From: Posidoniimonas corsicana
GTDB lineage: Bacteria; Planctomycetota; Planctomycetia; Pirellulales; Lacipirellulaceae
Reading direction: 5' to 3'
Assembly (NCBI RefSeq): GCF_007859765.1
Contig: NZ_SIHJ01000005.1
Coordinates: forward strand, 248,001-312,000
DNA: 64,000 nt
This document shows, piece by piece, positions 25,495 to 34,681 of this stretch; the stretch's first letter is position 1, and every line of letters begins with the position of its first letter. Made by a program: the position numbers and the translations under genes. The notes under the pieces were generated by a model. The model saw only the letters and a list, made by a program, of their open reading frames with translations, searched no databases and was not told the origin of the DNA.

Positions 25495-26457
25495 CTACTC
25501 CGCCGCGTCGATCACCCACGAGTTGGCGAGCGCGTCGCCAAAGTTCTCATGATCCTTGAATGCCCACACCAGCCGCTTGTCGCGGGTGACCTCGATAATC
25601 TGCGGGTTGTCGGGCCCCGCGTGGCAGTTGCCGATAACGAGATTGCCGTTCGCCAGCGGCTGCACCGTGGTGACCCAAGCCAGCGTCACGCCCGGCAGGT
25701 CGCGCTGCTCAAGGCGCCAGACGACCTCCTTCTCTGGGGTGACCTCGATCACGCCGTGCCCGTTGCCGGTGGCGATCAGGGTGTTGCCGTTGGCCAGCCG
25801 CTCGGCGGCGAACACCGCGTTGCCCCACGCCCGCGCGCCGTGGCCGCCGCGGGGCTGCTTGCCGAACAGGGGGACCGGGTAGTCCCACACCACCTTGCCG
25901 GCGGCGTCGTACTCGCGGACGGCGCCGTCCCCCTCGTGGGCGACCAGGTAGCCGCCGCCCGCCAGCTTGCGGACCAGCCGTGTGTCGTGGTGGGGGTCGG
26001 GGTTCTCGACCTTGAGCTTCACCTCGTGCTGGATCTGGCCGCCGCGGTCAACCTCGATGATCCGCGCCGGCCCGGACTCGGCGATCATCGTCAGCCCGCT
26101 GGGCAGCCGCTGGAACGAGTGCACCTCAACCCGCTTCCCCTCGTTGCCGCCCTGGGCGGCGGAATCATACTCCCATACAACGCGGTCATCAGACGGGTCC
26201 ACCTCGACGATCCGTGTCCACGAGAGCTGGAACAGCACGTTGCCATTCTCGAGCAGCTGCAGGTCGTGGATCGGGCCAATCTTGTGCTCCCAAGCGATCC
26301 GGCCGTCGGCGTCGACGATTGCGATCCGCCCGACGCTGTAGTCGGCCGCCAGCACCCGGCGGCCGGCGTGCTCAGGATCGGCGGCGGCCTGGGAAGCGAG
26401 AGACAGCGAGATCGACAAAGCCACAAGCGCCCGGCGCAGCGTGAGACAATTGGTCAC
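25495..26457 (-). CDS. Exported beta-propeller protein (PQQ-like repeats)
   Basis: 320 residues from GTG 26457, fixed by GAGG about 8 bases upstream and by the signal peptide that follows (RRALVALSISLSLASQAAA). The mature part has repeating blades with the pattern G-x-hydrophobic-W (GRIAWEHKIG, DRVVWEYDSA, GKVVWDYPVP, KEVVWRLEQ, KRLVWAFKDH) separated by LxNGNxL turns, as in PQQ-like or arylsulfotransferase-type propellers. No catalytic residues are assignable. It lies 43 bases after the metallopeptidase stop and 18 before the hydrolase. Confidence 0.8.
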   Translation of the reverse strand: MTNCLTLRRALVALSISLSLASQAAADPEHAGRRVLAADYSVGRIAIVDADGRIAWEHKIGPIHDLQLLENGNVLFQLSWTRIVEVDPSDDRVVWEYDSAAQGGNEGKRVEVHSFQRLPSGLTMIAESGPARIIEVDRGGQIQHEVKLKVENPDPHHDTRLVRKLAGGGYLVAHEGDGAVREYDAAGKVVWDYPVPLFGKQPRGGHGARAWGNAVFAAERLANGNTLIATGNGHGVIEVTPEKEVVWRLEQRDLPGVTLAWVTTVQPLANGNLVIGNCHAGPDNPQIIEVTRDKRLVWAFKDHENFGDALANSWVIDAAE

Positions 26458-26500
26458 GTAAGAAACCTCAAGAGTTGTGCTGCCAGGCGCGGTTGAAGGG

Positions 26501-28069
26501 TTACCGACGAAGGAATACCGCACCGCCCAGCGCGAGGAAAGCCGCGAGCGTGACGCCCGCCGGCTCGGGCACAGCGGCGACCGCCGACGAACCCCCTGCT
26601 ATCGCCCCGAAGTTTTCGCGCCAGGCGGCGTACTGATCATCGCCGATCGACTCGCCGGTCGGGTCGTTGGGCAGAGTGCCAGCGGGGGCGCCGAGGTTGT
26701 CTCGCCAAGTGGTGTAGTCGGCCGCGTCGACGATCCCGTCGTCGTTGTAGTCGCCGGCCAGCGTGATCGGGAATTGGGACAGACGCGTCACGCTCAGCTC
26801 AATGTAGCTGCCAACGTCGTCGGACGAGGTCCCCAGCACGCTGAACTCGTACCACTCGTCGTTCAGCTCCCAGGGGTCGGTCGGGGCGGGCGGGTTGAAG
26901 CTCAGGAAGTCCTCGCCTTCCGTGTCCGACCAGAAGACCGACGTGCCGAAGGCGAGGTCGCTGATCGACTGCCCCACCTCCAGCTCCCGCTCGCCGTTGT
27001 TGCGGTCGGTCCCGCCCTCGAGGTCCATGTCGAGGATCGCCTCGCCCATGTAGAACTGCACCCCGTCGCGGCCCGACCGGTACTCGAGCGTGAGCTCCTG
27101 GTTGTAGGGCTCGAACCGCCTGGTGCTGGTGTTGAACCGCTCCGCCTTGCGGGTGTAGCGGAGCCCGTACAGCTTGTCGGCGGCGTAGGTTTCCTCGACG
27201 CCGTAGTAGTCGAAGGTCTCGTCGCGGGCGAGCAGCAGCTCGTCGTGCGCGTAGATGCGGTAGGTTCCCTCGCCGAGGTCGGTCAGCTCCGGCACCTGTT
27301 CGTCGGACAGCCAACCGTACTTGTCGTGCTTGGCGATGATCGAGAAGTGCTCGTGGCTGATATTGCCCATCACGCTGTAGGGGTTGCCGTAGCCGTCCAG
27401 GTGCACACCGAACGTGGTGGGCTGCAGCCCGTCCCGGCTGGTGCTGTACTCGCGGTACTGCTCCCGATCCCCGTCCCAGACGTAGGGCGTGTAGTTGTTG
27501 TCGCTGACAGCGCGGTAGGCGCCCGAGTGCGGCGCGCCAATGTGGTGCCCCAGCTCGTGGTCGACCACAATCTTGCCCCAGTCGGAGGTGATGTCGGGCT
27601 GGACCGCGATGTTGTTGCCCGGGCTTACCGCGATGCCGGACCAGCCCTGGTCCGCGTCCGGCTCGGTGCTGCTGACATCGAACAGGTTGAGGTGGAAGTC
27701 CTCGGGCTCGATCCCGTAGTTGCTGCGGACGTAGTTCTCGCCAAGGCCGAACCAGTCGTCGGGTCGGGTGCCGTTAGAGTTCAGGGCGAGCGGGACGTCC
27801 AGGATGTGCGTGAAGCGGATGTCGTACTGCCCGCCAGAATTGACGGCGTAGAACTTGCGGGTCTGGGCCTCCAGCTCGCGGATCTGGGCGATCTGGAACG
27901 AGGCCATCGGGCGGCCGCTGTCGCTGCGGAGCTTGAGGTACACCGAGTCCCGCAGCCCCGTGCTCTGCGAGCGGGGACGACGCGGGAAGACCGCCGCCGT
28001 GGCGTCAGCGGCCAGCATCAGGGCCGCTAGCACAAGGGTTGCGCAACGCACGCGTCCGCCTGCGGGCAT
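26501..28069 (-). CDS. Secreted zinc metallopeptidase with dockerin-like repeat and PEP-CTERM tail
   Basis: 522 residues. ATG 28069 has GAGGAG upstream and begins a signal peptide. The zinc site is HELGHHIGAPH (His171, Glu172, His175, His181) with a probable Met-turn in PYSVMGN, so it is a metzincin-like protease. The catalytic domain is followed by a beta region, then a dockerin-type calcium repeat (GDYNDDGIVDAADYTTWRDN and a second half DDQYAAWRENFGA), then PEP plus a hydrophobic segment and RR at the very end, the exosortase sorting signal. It is probably exported and sorted at the surface. First gene of a three-gene operon. Confidence 0.88.
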   Translation of the reverse strand: MPAGGRVRCATLVLAALMLAADATAAVFPRRPRSQSTGLRDSVYLKLRSDSGRPMASFQIAQIRELEAQTRKFYAVNSGGQYDIRFTHILDVPLALNSNGTRPDDWFGLGENYVRSNYGIEPEDFHLNLFDVSSTEPDADQGWSGIAVSPGNNIAVQPDITSDWGKIVVDHELGHHIGAPHSGAYRAVSDNNYTPYVWDGDREQYREYSTSRDGLQPTTFGVHLDGYGNPYSVMGNISHEHFSIIAKHDKYGWLSDEQVPELTDLGEGTYRIYAHDELLLARDETFDYYGVEETYAADKLYGLRYTRKAERFNTSTRRFEPYNQELTLEYRSGRDGVQFYMGEAILDMDLEGGTDRNNGERELEVGQSISDLAFGTSVFWSDTEGEDFLSFNPPAPTDPWELNDEWYEFSVLGTSSDDVGSYIELSVTRLSQFPITLAGDYNDDGIVDAADYTTWRDNLGAPAGTLPNDPTGESIGDDQYAAWRENFGAIAGGSSAVAAVPEPAGVTLAAFLALGGAVFLRR

Positions 28070-28293
28070 AATCGCTCCTCAAGGATCGCTCGGCGGACCG
28101 CTGCCTCAAGCGATTCCGCACGCTCTGTTCCGGTCAAACCAGACACGACGTGTCCGGTTCTCCATACCGGTCGCGGGCTATCGGTTACAATCAACCGCTC
28201 CAATCGGCGGTGATCAGCGGCGCAAACGCTGTTCCCGCCGCTAAGCAAGCCGGCATGGGCACGGTCGCCCGTGCCCACCACGGAGGCCGTTCA

Positions 28294-29145
28294 TTGGACT
28301 TCTCGACAATCCACCACCCCGCGGGCAGCCTGTTTCCGCCAGCGGAGTCTGCTCAGTCGGCGGTGCTGAGCGACCAGCAGGTTGCTTCGTTTAACGAACA
28401 GGGGTTCCTGACCGGCGTCCCGCTGCTCGACGACGCCCAGTGCGAAGCGCTGTGTGATGAGCTGAGCGGGTTCTTCGACCCAATGCATGAGGGCCGCGAG
28501 CTGTGGTACGAGTACCACACGAACGAGTCCACCTCGCCGGACACCGCGCTGTTCCACGCCCTGGGCGCATGGCGGCTGCGCCCCGGGTTCCACGACCTGC
28601 TCTGGAACCCGCGGCTGGTGGGCGCGGCAGCGCAGCTGCTCGGCGGCAGGCCCCGCTTCTGGCACGACCAGCTGTTCTGCAAGCCGGCCCACCACGGGGG
28701 AGTGGTCGCGTGGCACCAGGACTACTCGTACTGGACGCGCACCAAGCCGATGCGGCACCTCACCATCTGGATCCCGCTGGACGACTGCGACGAGGCCAAC
28801 GGCGCCATCCAGTACGTGCCGGGCAGCCACGAGTGGGACCTCCTGCCAATCACCGGCCTGGCCGGCGACATGGACGCGATCGGCGAGGTGCTGACCGACG
28901 ATCAGTACCGGGCGCTGCGGAACCCGGTGTCGGTCGTCGCCCCGCGCGGCCACGCGGCGTTCCACGCGCCGCTGACCGTACACGGCTCACCCGCCAACAA
29001 GAGCGACCGCCCGCGGCGGGTTGTGGTGGTCAACCTGGTGGCCGACGGAGTGCGCAGCGACTCGGACGAGTCGCTGCTGGCCGGTGTGCCGATGGTCCCC
29101 AAGGGCGAGCCGCTCGGCGGGCGGTTCTTCCCGCTGTTGGGGTAG
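28294..29145 (+). CDS. Phytanoyl-CoA dioxygenase (PhyH) family oxygenase
   Basis: Fe(II)/2-oxoglutarate-dependent oxygenase of about 283 residues. The iron-binding HxD is in AWHQDYSYWTR, and the distal His is in LTVHGSPANKSDRPRR, whose Arg would hold 2-oxoglutarate. LTIWIPLDDCDEANGAIQYV and PGSHEWD are typical of the double-stranded beta-helix of this family. TTG 28294 is chosen because GGAGG lies 7 bases upstream; ATG 28255 and the open frame to 28150 are alternatives without such a site. Substrate unknown; many bacterial PhyH proteins hydroxylate small metabolites. Confidence 0.88.
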   Translation: MDFSTIHHPAGSLFPPAESAQSAVLSDQQVASFNEQGFLTGVPLLDDAQCEALCDELSGFFDPMHEGRELWYEYHTNESTSPDTALFHALGAWRLRPGFHDLLWNPRLVGAAAQLLGGRPRFWHDQLFCKPAHHGGVVAWHQDYSYWTRTKPMRHLTIWIPLDDCDEANGAIQYVPGSHEWDLLPITGLAGDMDAIGEVLTDDQYRALRNPVSVVAPRGHAAFHAPLTVHGSPANKSDRPRRVVVVNLVADGVRSDSDESLLAGVPMVPKGEPLGGRFFPLLG

Positions 29146-29185
29146 CACGACTCTGTTTCACGAGATCACCTGACGCACGACCGCT

Positions 29186-29443
29186 ATGCCTGAAGAGACG
29201 CAATCCAAGCCACCCCGGCCTCCCCACCAAACGCCGCTAGTGATCAAGCTGGTAGCGGTCGTGATCGTGGCCCCATTCCTTTTCATGGTGCTACGCCTGT
29301 TCGCTATGCTTGGCGTCGGAATGCTGTTAGCGGGCGTGCCTCTGATCGAAGCGGAAACGGGCAAGGAGGTCGCTGACTGGCTCTCATCGCTGATAGGCCT
29401 AGGCCTATCAGGCTGCTTACTGTGGCATGTCTGGAAGATGTAG
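29186..29443 (+). CDS. Small membrane protein, hypothetical
   Basis: 85 residues from ATG 29186, 40 bases after the PhyH stop on the same strand. A Pro-rich polar start (MPEETQSKPPRPPHQ) is followed by two hydrophobic segments at about 18-52 and 66-81. No ribosome binding site or family motif is evident. Length, hydrophobic pattern and position support a real gene only moderately. Confidence 0.55.
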   Translation: MPEETQSKPPRPPHQTPLVIKLVAVVIVAPFLFMVLRLFAMLGVGMLLAGVPLIEAETGKEVADWLSSLIGLGLSGCLLWHVWKM

Positions 29444-29648
29444 CGGCGGAATAACCAGAGCATGGGTGAAGCCAACGCCGACTGGCAGTAGCTTCAGTAG
29501 ACCGGTCGAACCTCTCAGCGGGCTTCCAGCTTGTGCATGTCAGCCCAGAACAATGGCGGATCGATCGCCGCGCTAAGCTGCTGACGGCGGAAGTGGACAA
29601 GTCAGCACTCGCCTAACCCCCATTGGGACAATGCCGGGATGAGTCCAG

Positions 29649-30344
29649 TTACGGCCACCGCATGTCACCCAGCGCAATCTCAAACCGCCAGCTCAGCTTC
29701 ATCGGCGGCTGATCGCTGATGGCTGGTTCGGCCACCACCGCTACCGCTGGCCGCGAGTTCCAGGCAAGCGTGTTTGGCAGCTCAATGCGGCAGAACGGCG
29801 AACGGGTCGCCTCCACCTCGTTCCGCAGCCGTAGCGTCCAACACACCCCGGCGGTTCGGAAGGTCGCCGCCTGGCTTGAGCCGCTGAGCAGCCGCGCCCG
29901 CGGCGTGTGGTAGCTCGACCGCACCTCGGGCGCCGCGGTCGCCAACCGGCAGCTCGCCTCATACAGCAGGCGATCGTCCGCCAACGGGTCGGGCCCGAGC
30001 GCCACCTTCCAGCTGCGATCAGTCGATACGCCGATCAGCTTGGCCTGCGTCGGCAGCGGGCGTGGGGAGTACCCCAGGTCGTCAACGTTCAGCCCGTGCA
30101 GCGGTGGGCTGTCAGGGTTTTGTGGATCGCGGCCGCTTGCGGCGCGCAGCAAGACGACGGGCTCGACAGGCCCCCGACGCATCTCAATCCGGTGGGTGTA
30201 GAGCCGCTCGTCGCGCGAGAACACCGCCACCAGCGTGCCGCAGGGGGTCGCCACCGCGTGCTCAACCGACGCCTTAGCCGGGCTGCCTCGGAACATCTCG
30301 GCCTCCACGCGACTACGGACGGTTTGCCAGTAGTGGTTCGACAC
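29649..30344 (-). CDS. Hypothetical protein downstream of prfB
   Basis: 231 residues from GTG 30344, in the same direction as prfB and 66 bases after its stop. No signal peptide or membrane helix is seen. The sequence alternates short hydrophobic strands and polar turns (TLVAVFSRDERLYTHRIEMR, PVVLLRAASG, ATFRTAGVCWTLRLRNEVEA), suggesting a beta-rich soluble protein. No known motif; a role in translation cannot be inferred from position alone. Confidence 0.6.
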   Translation of the reverse strand: MSNHYWQTVRSRVEAEMFRGSPAKASVEHAVATPCGTLVAVFSRDERLYTHRIEMRRGPVEPVVLLRAASGRDPQNPDSPPLHGLNVDDLGYSPRPLPTQAKLIGVSTDRSWKVALGPDPLADDRLLYEASCRLATAAPEVRSSYHTPRARLLSGSSQAATFRTAGVCWTLRLRNEVEATRSPFCRIELPNTLAWNSRPAVAVVAEPAISDQPPMKLSWRFEIALGDMRWP

Positions 30345-30410
30345 GCCGCGGCGCCGCTATTCCCGGCGCTGCTGGCGCGGCCGCCCTGTGTCGGATGACA
30401 CAAGCGACGG

Positions 30411-31530
30411 CTAGTCCTCGTCGTCCTCCTCAACCGGCTGCCCGGCGCGCCAGCGGAGGGTGGCCTCCAGGAAGCCCTGGATGTCGCCGTCCATGACGTT
30501 GTGGAAGTTGCCCTGCTGGTACTTGGTGCGGGCGTCCTTCACCCGCTGGTCGGGGTGCAGGAAGTAGTTGCGGATCTGGCTGCCGAAGCCGGTCTTGGCC
30601 TGCTGCTGGTACTTGGCGGCCTCTTCGGCTTCCCGCTTCTCTTCCTCCACCCGCGCCATCCGCGCCCGGAGCATCTTCCACGCGCTAGCGCGATTCTTGT
30701 GCTGTGAGCGTTCCGCCTGGCACTGCACGACGATGCCGGTCGGCACGTGCGTGAGCCGGATCGCCGAGTCGGTCTTGTTGACGTGCTGGCCCCCGGCGCC
30801 GCTGGCACGGTAGGTGTCCTCGCGTACGTCCGCCTCGTTGATCTCGACTTCGACCGAGTCGCTAATCTCCGGCGACACGTCCACCGCCGCGAAGCTGGTC
30901 TGGCGTTTGCCCTCGGAGTTGAACGGGCTGATCCGCACCAGGCGGTGCATGCCGCTCTCACCCTTGAGGTAGCCGTAGGCCATCGGCCCGCGGAGCGCGA
31001 TGGTGGCGTTGTTGATGCCGGCCTCGTCGTTGTCCTGGCGGTCGAGCAGCTCGGCCTTGTACTCGTGCTTCTGCGCCCACTGGATGTACATCCGCAGCAG
31101 CATCTCGGCCCAGTCGTTGGCGTCGGTGCCGCCGTCGCGGGCGTTGATGCTGATGATGGCGCCGGTGTTGTCGTGCGGGCCGCTCAATAACGCCGACAGC
31201 TTGAGCTTCTCGATCAGCTCCTCGAGCTTCTCGACCTCGCCGGGGACCTCGGCCTCAAACGACTCGTCCTCCTCGGCCATCTCGATGGCGGCGGCCAGGT
31301 CGTCGTTGGCGGCGATCCCCTCGTCCAGCGGCGCCACGACGGCGGTCAGACCCTTCAGCTCGGCGATTGCGGCCTGCGCCTGCTCCTGGTCGTTCCAGAA
31401 ATCGGGCGCGGCCTGCGCCTGCTCGATCTCGGCGATGCGTTGTTTCTTGCTGTCGTAGTCAAAGAGAGTCCCTGAGCTGCGTCAGGGCCTCGTGGATCGC
31501 CTCGGCGCGATCAGTCCATTGCTTGTCCAT
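30411..31530 (-). CDS. prfB: Peptide chain release factor 2, expressed by programmed +1 frameshift
   Basis: RF2 recognises UGA and UAA and releases the finished peptide. Translation starts at ATG 31530 and reads 23 codons (MDKQWTDRAEAIHEALTQLR, then DSL) to an in-frame TGA at 31461-31459. The site is CTT TGA C, preceded by an AGGGA Shine-Dalgarno-like sequence. A +1 shift skips base 31461 and continues at 31460 with DYDSKKQR through to 30411, giving about 372 residues, close to the usual 365. The RF2 codon-recognition tripeptide SPF (RISPFNSEGKRQ) and the catalytic GGQ (GAGGQHVNKTDSAIRLTH) are intact. The coding sequence is the join of 31530-31462 and 31460-30411. Confidence 0.96.
31459..31475 (-). 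promoter_or_regulatory. RF2 programmed +1 frameshift site
   Basis: On the minus strand the order is AGGGA, then CTCTTTGAC: a Shine-Dalgarno-like stimulator, slippery CTT, TGA stop and a following C. When RF2 is scarce the ribosome pauses at TGA and slips forward, making more RF2. Confidence 0.95.
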
Positions 31531-31600
31531 CTACTCACCGTCCGTTGAAGGGTTGAGAGCGGCGATTATAGACGGTCCATTCGGGACGGACGAGGCGGGG

Positions 31601-31750
31601 GAACCACAAAGGCACGAAGGCACAAAGCCATTCCGAAATCCCCTTTAGCGGCCCCGGTAGCCGGAGAGGACCGGGTTCCCCCTCCGTGTCCTCTGCGTGC
31701 TCTGTGGTAAAATGTCGTCGTCTTCGTGCCTTTGAGTCTTTGTGGTTCTC
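31601..31750. repeat. Dispersed inverted-repeat element upstream of mnmA
   Basis: Left arm 31601-31627 begins GAACCACAAAGGCACGAAGG; right arm 31722-31750 is its approximate reverse complement (CTTCGTGCCTTTGAG then TCTTTGTGGTTC), with an 11-bp perfect end. Between them CCTCCGTGTCCTCTGCGTG and CTCTGTGGT resemble the CACAGAG-type phrases seen in unrelated environmental bacteria. The element ends 4 bases before the mnmA ATG, so it forms that gene's leader. It carries no gene. Confidence 0.75.
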
Positions 31751-31753
31751 AAA

Positions 31754-32872
31754 ATGTCCCTCGTAGTCCTAGCCATGTCCGGCGGCGTCGATTCGAGCGT
31801 CGCCGCGCACCTGCTGCTCGAGCAGGGGCACGAGGTGATCGGCGTGTTCATGCGCCACGGCGAGCAGTCGCCGGCCGCCTGTTCCACGGAATCCACCCCC
31901 GGCTCACTGCCGATCGTCAACCGCCTGGACCACAAGCAGGGCTGCTGCACCGCGGCCGACGCGGAGGACGCCCGGCGGGTGTCCGACCGGCTGCGCATCC
32001 CGTTCTACGCACTGGACCTGAACGAGGAGTTCGGCCAGATCATGGACTACTTCGCCGCCGAGTACGCTCGGGGCCGGACCCCCAACCCGTGCGTGCAGTG
32101 CAACAACTGGATCAAGTTTGGCAAGCTGTTCGACTACGCCGACTCGGTCGGCGCCGAGTACGTCGCCACCGGGCACTACGCGCGGATCGATGATTCCAGC
32201 AGCGAGCCGGTTCTGCTCCGCGGGATCGATCAATCCAAGGACCAGTCGTACGTGCTGTTCGGCATCAAACGCCGCGACTTGTCGCGGATGCTGCTGCCGG
32301 TGGGCGGATACCAGAAGCCCAAGATCCGCGAGCTGGCCGCCGGCATCGGCCTGAACGTTGCGGAGAAGAAGGACAGCCAAGAGATCTGCTTTGTCACCAG
32401 CGGCCGCTACGACCAGTTTGTCCGCCGGCGACTGGAGAGCGGCGGCGAATCGGGCGACCGCTCGGGCGAGCTGGTCACGACCGACGGCCGCGTCGTCGGC
32501 CGGCACGACGGCATCGAGGGCTTCACGGTCGGACAGCGGAAGGGCCTGGGCGTGGCGCTCGGCGAGCGGGCGTTCGTGGTGCGGATCGAACCGGACACCA
32601 ACCGCGTGGTGCTGGGCGACCGCGCGGCGCTCGATGCTAGCGAGCTGACCGCCAGCGGATGCAACTGGCTGACCGATCTGCCGCCAGAAGAGCCAATCGA
32701 ATGCCTGGCCCAGATCCGCTACAACGCCAAGCCGGCCGCGGCGGAGCTAGTGGTCCAAGCGGGGCACAAGCTGAGCGTACGGTTCAAGTCGCCCCAGTTC
32801 GGGGTAGCCCCCGGGCAAGCAGTGGTCTGCTTCGACGGCGAGCGAGTCCTCGGCGGCGGCTGGATCGATTGA
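31754..32872 (+). CDS. mnmA: tRNA-specific 2-thiouridylase
   Basis: Makes the 2-thio group of 5-substituted 2-thiouridine at the wobble position of tRNAs for Lys, Glu and Gln, using ATP and sulfur from a relay. 372 residues, normal length. The PP-loop SGGVDSS is at 9-15, with NPCVQCN (Cys113) and SQEICFV (Cys212) supplying the two catalytic cysteines, and DQSYVLFG and FTVGQRKGLG in the tRNA-binding and central domains. ATG 31754 is preferred over 31742 because the first codons of the longer frame fall inside the repeat element. It appears to be a single-gene unit. Confidence 0.95.
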   Translation: MSLVVLAMSGGVDSSVAAHLLLEQGHEVIGVFMRHGEQSPAACSTESTPGSLPIVNRLDHKQGCCTAADAEDARRVSDRLRIPFYALDLNEEFGQIMDYFAAEYARGRTPNPCVQCNNWIKFGKLFDYADSVGAEYVATGHYARIDDSSSEPVLLRGIDQSKDQSYVLFGIKRRDLSRMLLPVGGYQKPKIRELAAGIGLNVAEKKDSQEICFVTSGRYDQFVRRRLESGGESGDRSGELVTTDGRVVGRHDGIEGFTVGQRKGLGVALGERAFVVRIEPDTNRVVLGDRAALDASELTASGCNWLTDLPPEEPIECLAQIRYNAKPAAAELVVQAGHKLSVRFKSPQFGVAPGQAVVCFDGERVLGGGWID

Positions 32873-32995
32873 TCGAGAGCAACCTGCGGCGGAAGCCGTT
32901 GGTGCGCCGGGTTGCCTGCGGTTCAGCTCCACTCTCCTGAGCTCCGAACCCTGCCGGCTTCCGCAGGCAGTGGCTTGGGACTACGAGCAGTGCGC

Positions 32996-33034
32996 AAAAA
33001 AAAGCGAGCCGGCTGCTCCGCGGCCGGCTCGCTT
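32996..33034 (-). terminator. Terminator of the HAD phosphatase gene
   Basis: On the minus strand a 12-bp perfect stem (33023-33034 with 33002-33013, core AGCGAGCCGGC) is followed by eight T (33003 down to 32996). It lies 30 bases past the stop at 33064. A looser inverted repeat between 32884 and 32970 may serve the convergent mnmA gene. Confidence 0.92.
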
Positions 33035-33063
33035 GCCTCAACGCCCTCTGTCCGGCTCCGTCC

Positions 33064-33912
33064 CTACTGGGCTGCCCCGGCCCACTGGAGGACCTCCGAA
33101 GGGGAGTCGTCCTCGCGGCTGCGGACCTGCATCAGCTCCTTCATCAGCATCTCTTCATTGCACAGGTCGGCAATCGACTCCACCACCAGGTCGGGCTGGT
33201 AGGCGAACCGCGCCAGGTCTTCGCGGCTGGTGGTGCCGGTCAGCACCAGCACCGTGCGGTAGCCCATCTGCACACCGCCGATGATGTCGGTCGACATGGT
33301 GTCGCCGATCATGATCGTGTCGCTGGTGGTCATGCCGATCTCCTTGCGGGCGGAACGCATCATCACCGGGCTCGGCTTGCCGACGCTGAACGCCTGGATG
33401 CCGGTCGCCTCTTCGATCAGCTTCACGATCGCCCCGCAGCCCGGGCGGGTGCCGGTGTTGGTGGGGCAGTTCGGGTCCAGGTTCGTGGCGATCAGCTTCG
33501 CGCCGTCCAGGACCATCTGCACCGCCTGCTCGAGCATCTCGAACGACAGCGTGCGGCCCTCGCCGACCACCACGTAGTCCGGGTGCTTGTCGACGATCGA
33601 GTACCCGTTGGCGTGTAACGCGTTCAGCAGGCCGCCCTCGCCGATCACGTAGGCCGTGCCCTCGGGCTTCTGCCGGGCGAGGAAGCGGGCGGTCGCCATG
33701 GCGCAGGTGTAGATGTGGTCCTCGCTCACCGGCATGCCCATCCGCACCAGCTTGGTCGCCGTGTCGCGGCGGGTGCGCTGGCTGTTGTTGGTGAGGAACA
33801 GGAACGGGATGTCCCACTTGGTAAGCAGCTTGATGAAGTCCACCGCGCCAGGGATCAGCTGGCTGCTGCGGTAGATGACGCCATCCATGTCAATCAGAAA
33901 ACCCTTTTGCAT
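33064..33912 (-). CDS. HAD-superfamily IIA phosphatase (NagD-like)
   Basis: 282 residues from ATG 33912. Motif I DMDGVIY (nucleophile Asp8, acid Asp10), motif II FLTNNSQRTR, the C2-type cap with NLDPNCPTNTGTRPGCGAI, motif III lysine in VGKPSP and motif IV IGDTMSTDI are all present. Family members dephosphorylate small phosphorylated metabolites or nucleotides in the cytoplasm; the substrate is not readable. It ends with a strong terminator and has no same-strand partner close by. Confidence 0.9.
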   Translation of the reverse strand: MQKGFLIDMDGVIYRSSQLIPGAVDFIKLLTKWDIPFLFLTNNSQRTRRDTATKLVRMGMPVSEDHIYTCAMATARFLARQKPEGTAYVIGEGGLLNALHANGYSIVDKHPDYVVVGEGRTLSFEMLEQAVQMVLDGAKLIATNLDPNCPTNTGTRPGCGAIVKLIEEATGIQAFSVGKPSPVMMRSARKEIGMTTSDTIMIGDTMSTDIIGGVQMGYRTVLVLTGTTSREDLARFAYQPDLVVESIADLCNEEMLMKELMQVRSREDDSPSEVLQWAGAAQ

Positions 33913-34274
33913 CGCATCGTCACTTATAACGGGGAGGCCGTCTCGCCGGACGGCTCAGAGAGGGACCGAATCCAGGGCGGTCCGGTCGGGGCGGGGGCCG
34001 CGTGGGCCTGCTTAGGAAGGACCAGTCACGTACGCAACCAGCGTGCCACAACGGCGCAGGTGGCGAACGATCACCCGCAGACTGCGTTATTCAGTGGGAT
34101 CGGGCGGAATCGCCGTCAAACCGCCCATTCCGGCTAACCGAAAAGCTAGCGTGCTGGTTGCCTAGTTTGCGGGCAGCTAGCGATGGGCGGCCGCCACTGT
34201 TTCGGGCTCGGCCCGCCGCACGGCACGTGGGGCTGAGCCGTGCGGGGTCGCCGGGCAGCGGTCCGACCTATCGC
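33913..34274. other. Intergenic region, no gene recognised
   Basis: 362 bases between the HAD phosphatase start and the stop of the membrane protein at 34275. Short open frames on both strands have no coding character. GCTAGC occurs near 34145 and 34178 around a short spacer, a possible weak inverted repeat. The promoter of the HAD gene is expected near 33930-33990 but no consensus is evident. Confidence 0.5.
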
Positions 34275-34646
34275 TCAGCGGGCGAGCTTGTCGATCTTCA
34301 GCTCCAGCCGCTTCACTTCGCGGATCACCGAGTTGCGGCGCCACTCGCCCCAGATCCAGACCTTGGTGGTGCAGATCGACATTGCGCAGCACAGGAGTCC
34401 GGTCGCCCAGGCGATCTGAATCTTGGTGGTCGGCTCCTGGAAGAACTCGTAGCCGCACCACACGCCCAGCGCGAGGTACAGCAGCGAGAGCAGCATCGGG
34501 AAGATGGTCATCCACCTCCGCCTGCCGCGGAAGCTCTGAAGGAGATCCTCCGTGAGCGGGCGGTCGCCGAGGAAGGCGTCGATCGATTCTTCTTCCTGAC
34601 GGACCGCGTCACGGATCAACGCGTCGGCGTCTTGTTCGGTGCTCAT
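34275..34646 (-). CDS. Two-helix membrane protein (DUF6768-like), sigma factor partner
   Basis: 123 residues. ATG 34646 has a strong AAGGAG site upstream. The N-terminal 45 residues are acidic and cytoplasmic (DALIRDAVRQEEESIDAFLG, LTEDLLQSFRGRRRWM), then two helices (about 47-66 and 75-95), then a basic helical tail (WRRNSVIREVKRLELKID). This layout fits DUF6768 proteins found next to planctomycete ECF sigma factors. The sigma gene ends 35 bases upstream on the same strand. It may hold the sigma factor at the membrane; that is inference. Confidence 0.75.
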   Translation of the reverse strand: MSTEQDADALIRDAVRQEEESIDAFLGDRPLTEDLLQSFRGRRRWMTIFPMLLSLLYLALGVWCGYEFFQEPTTKIQIAWATGLLCCAMSICTTKVWIWGEWRRNSVIREVKRLELKIDKLAR

Positions 34647-34681
34647 CACGCTACTCCTTGGGTTGGAAGGGTCCTGGGCTG

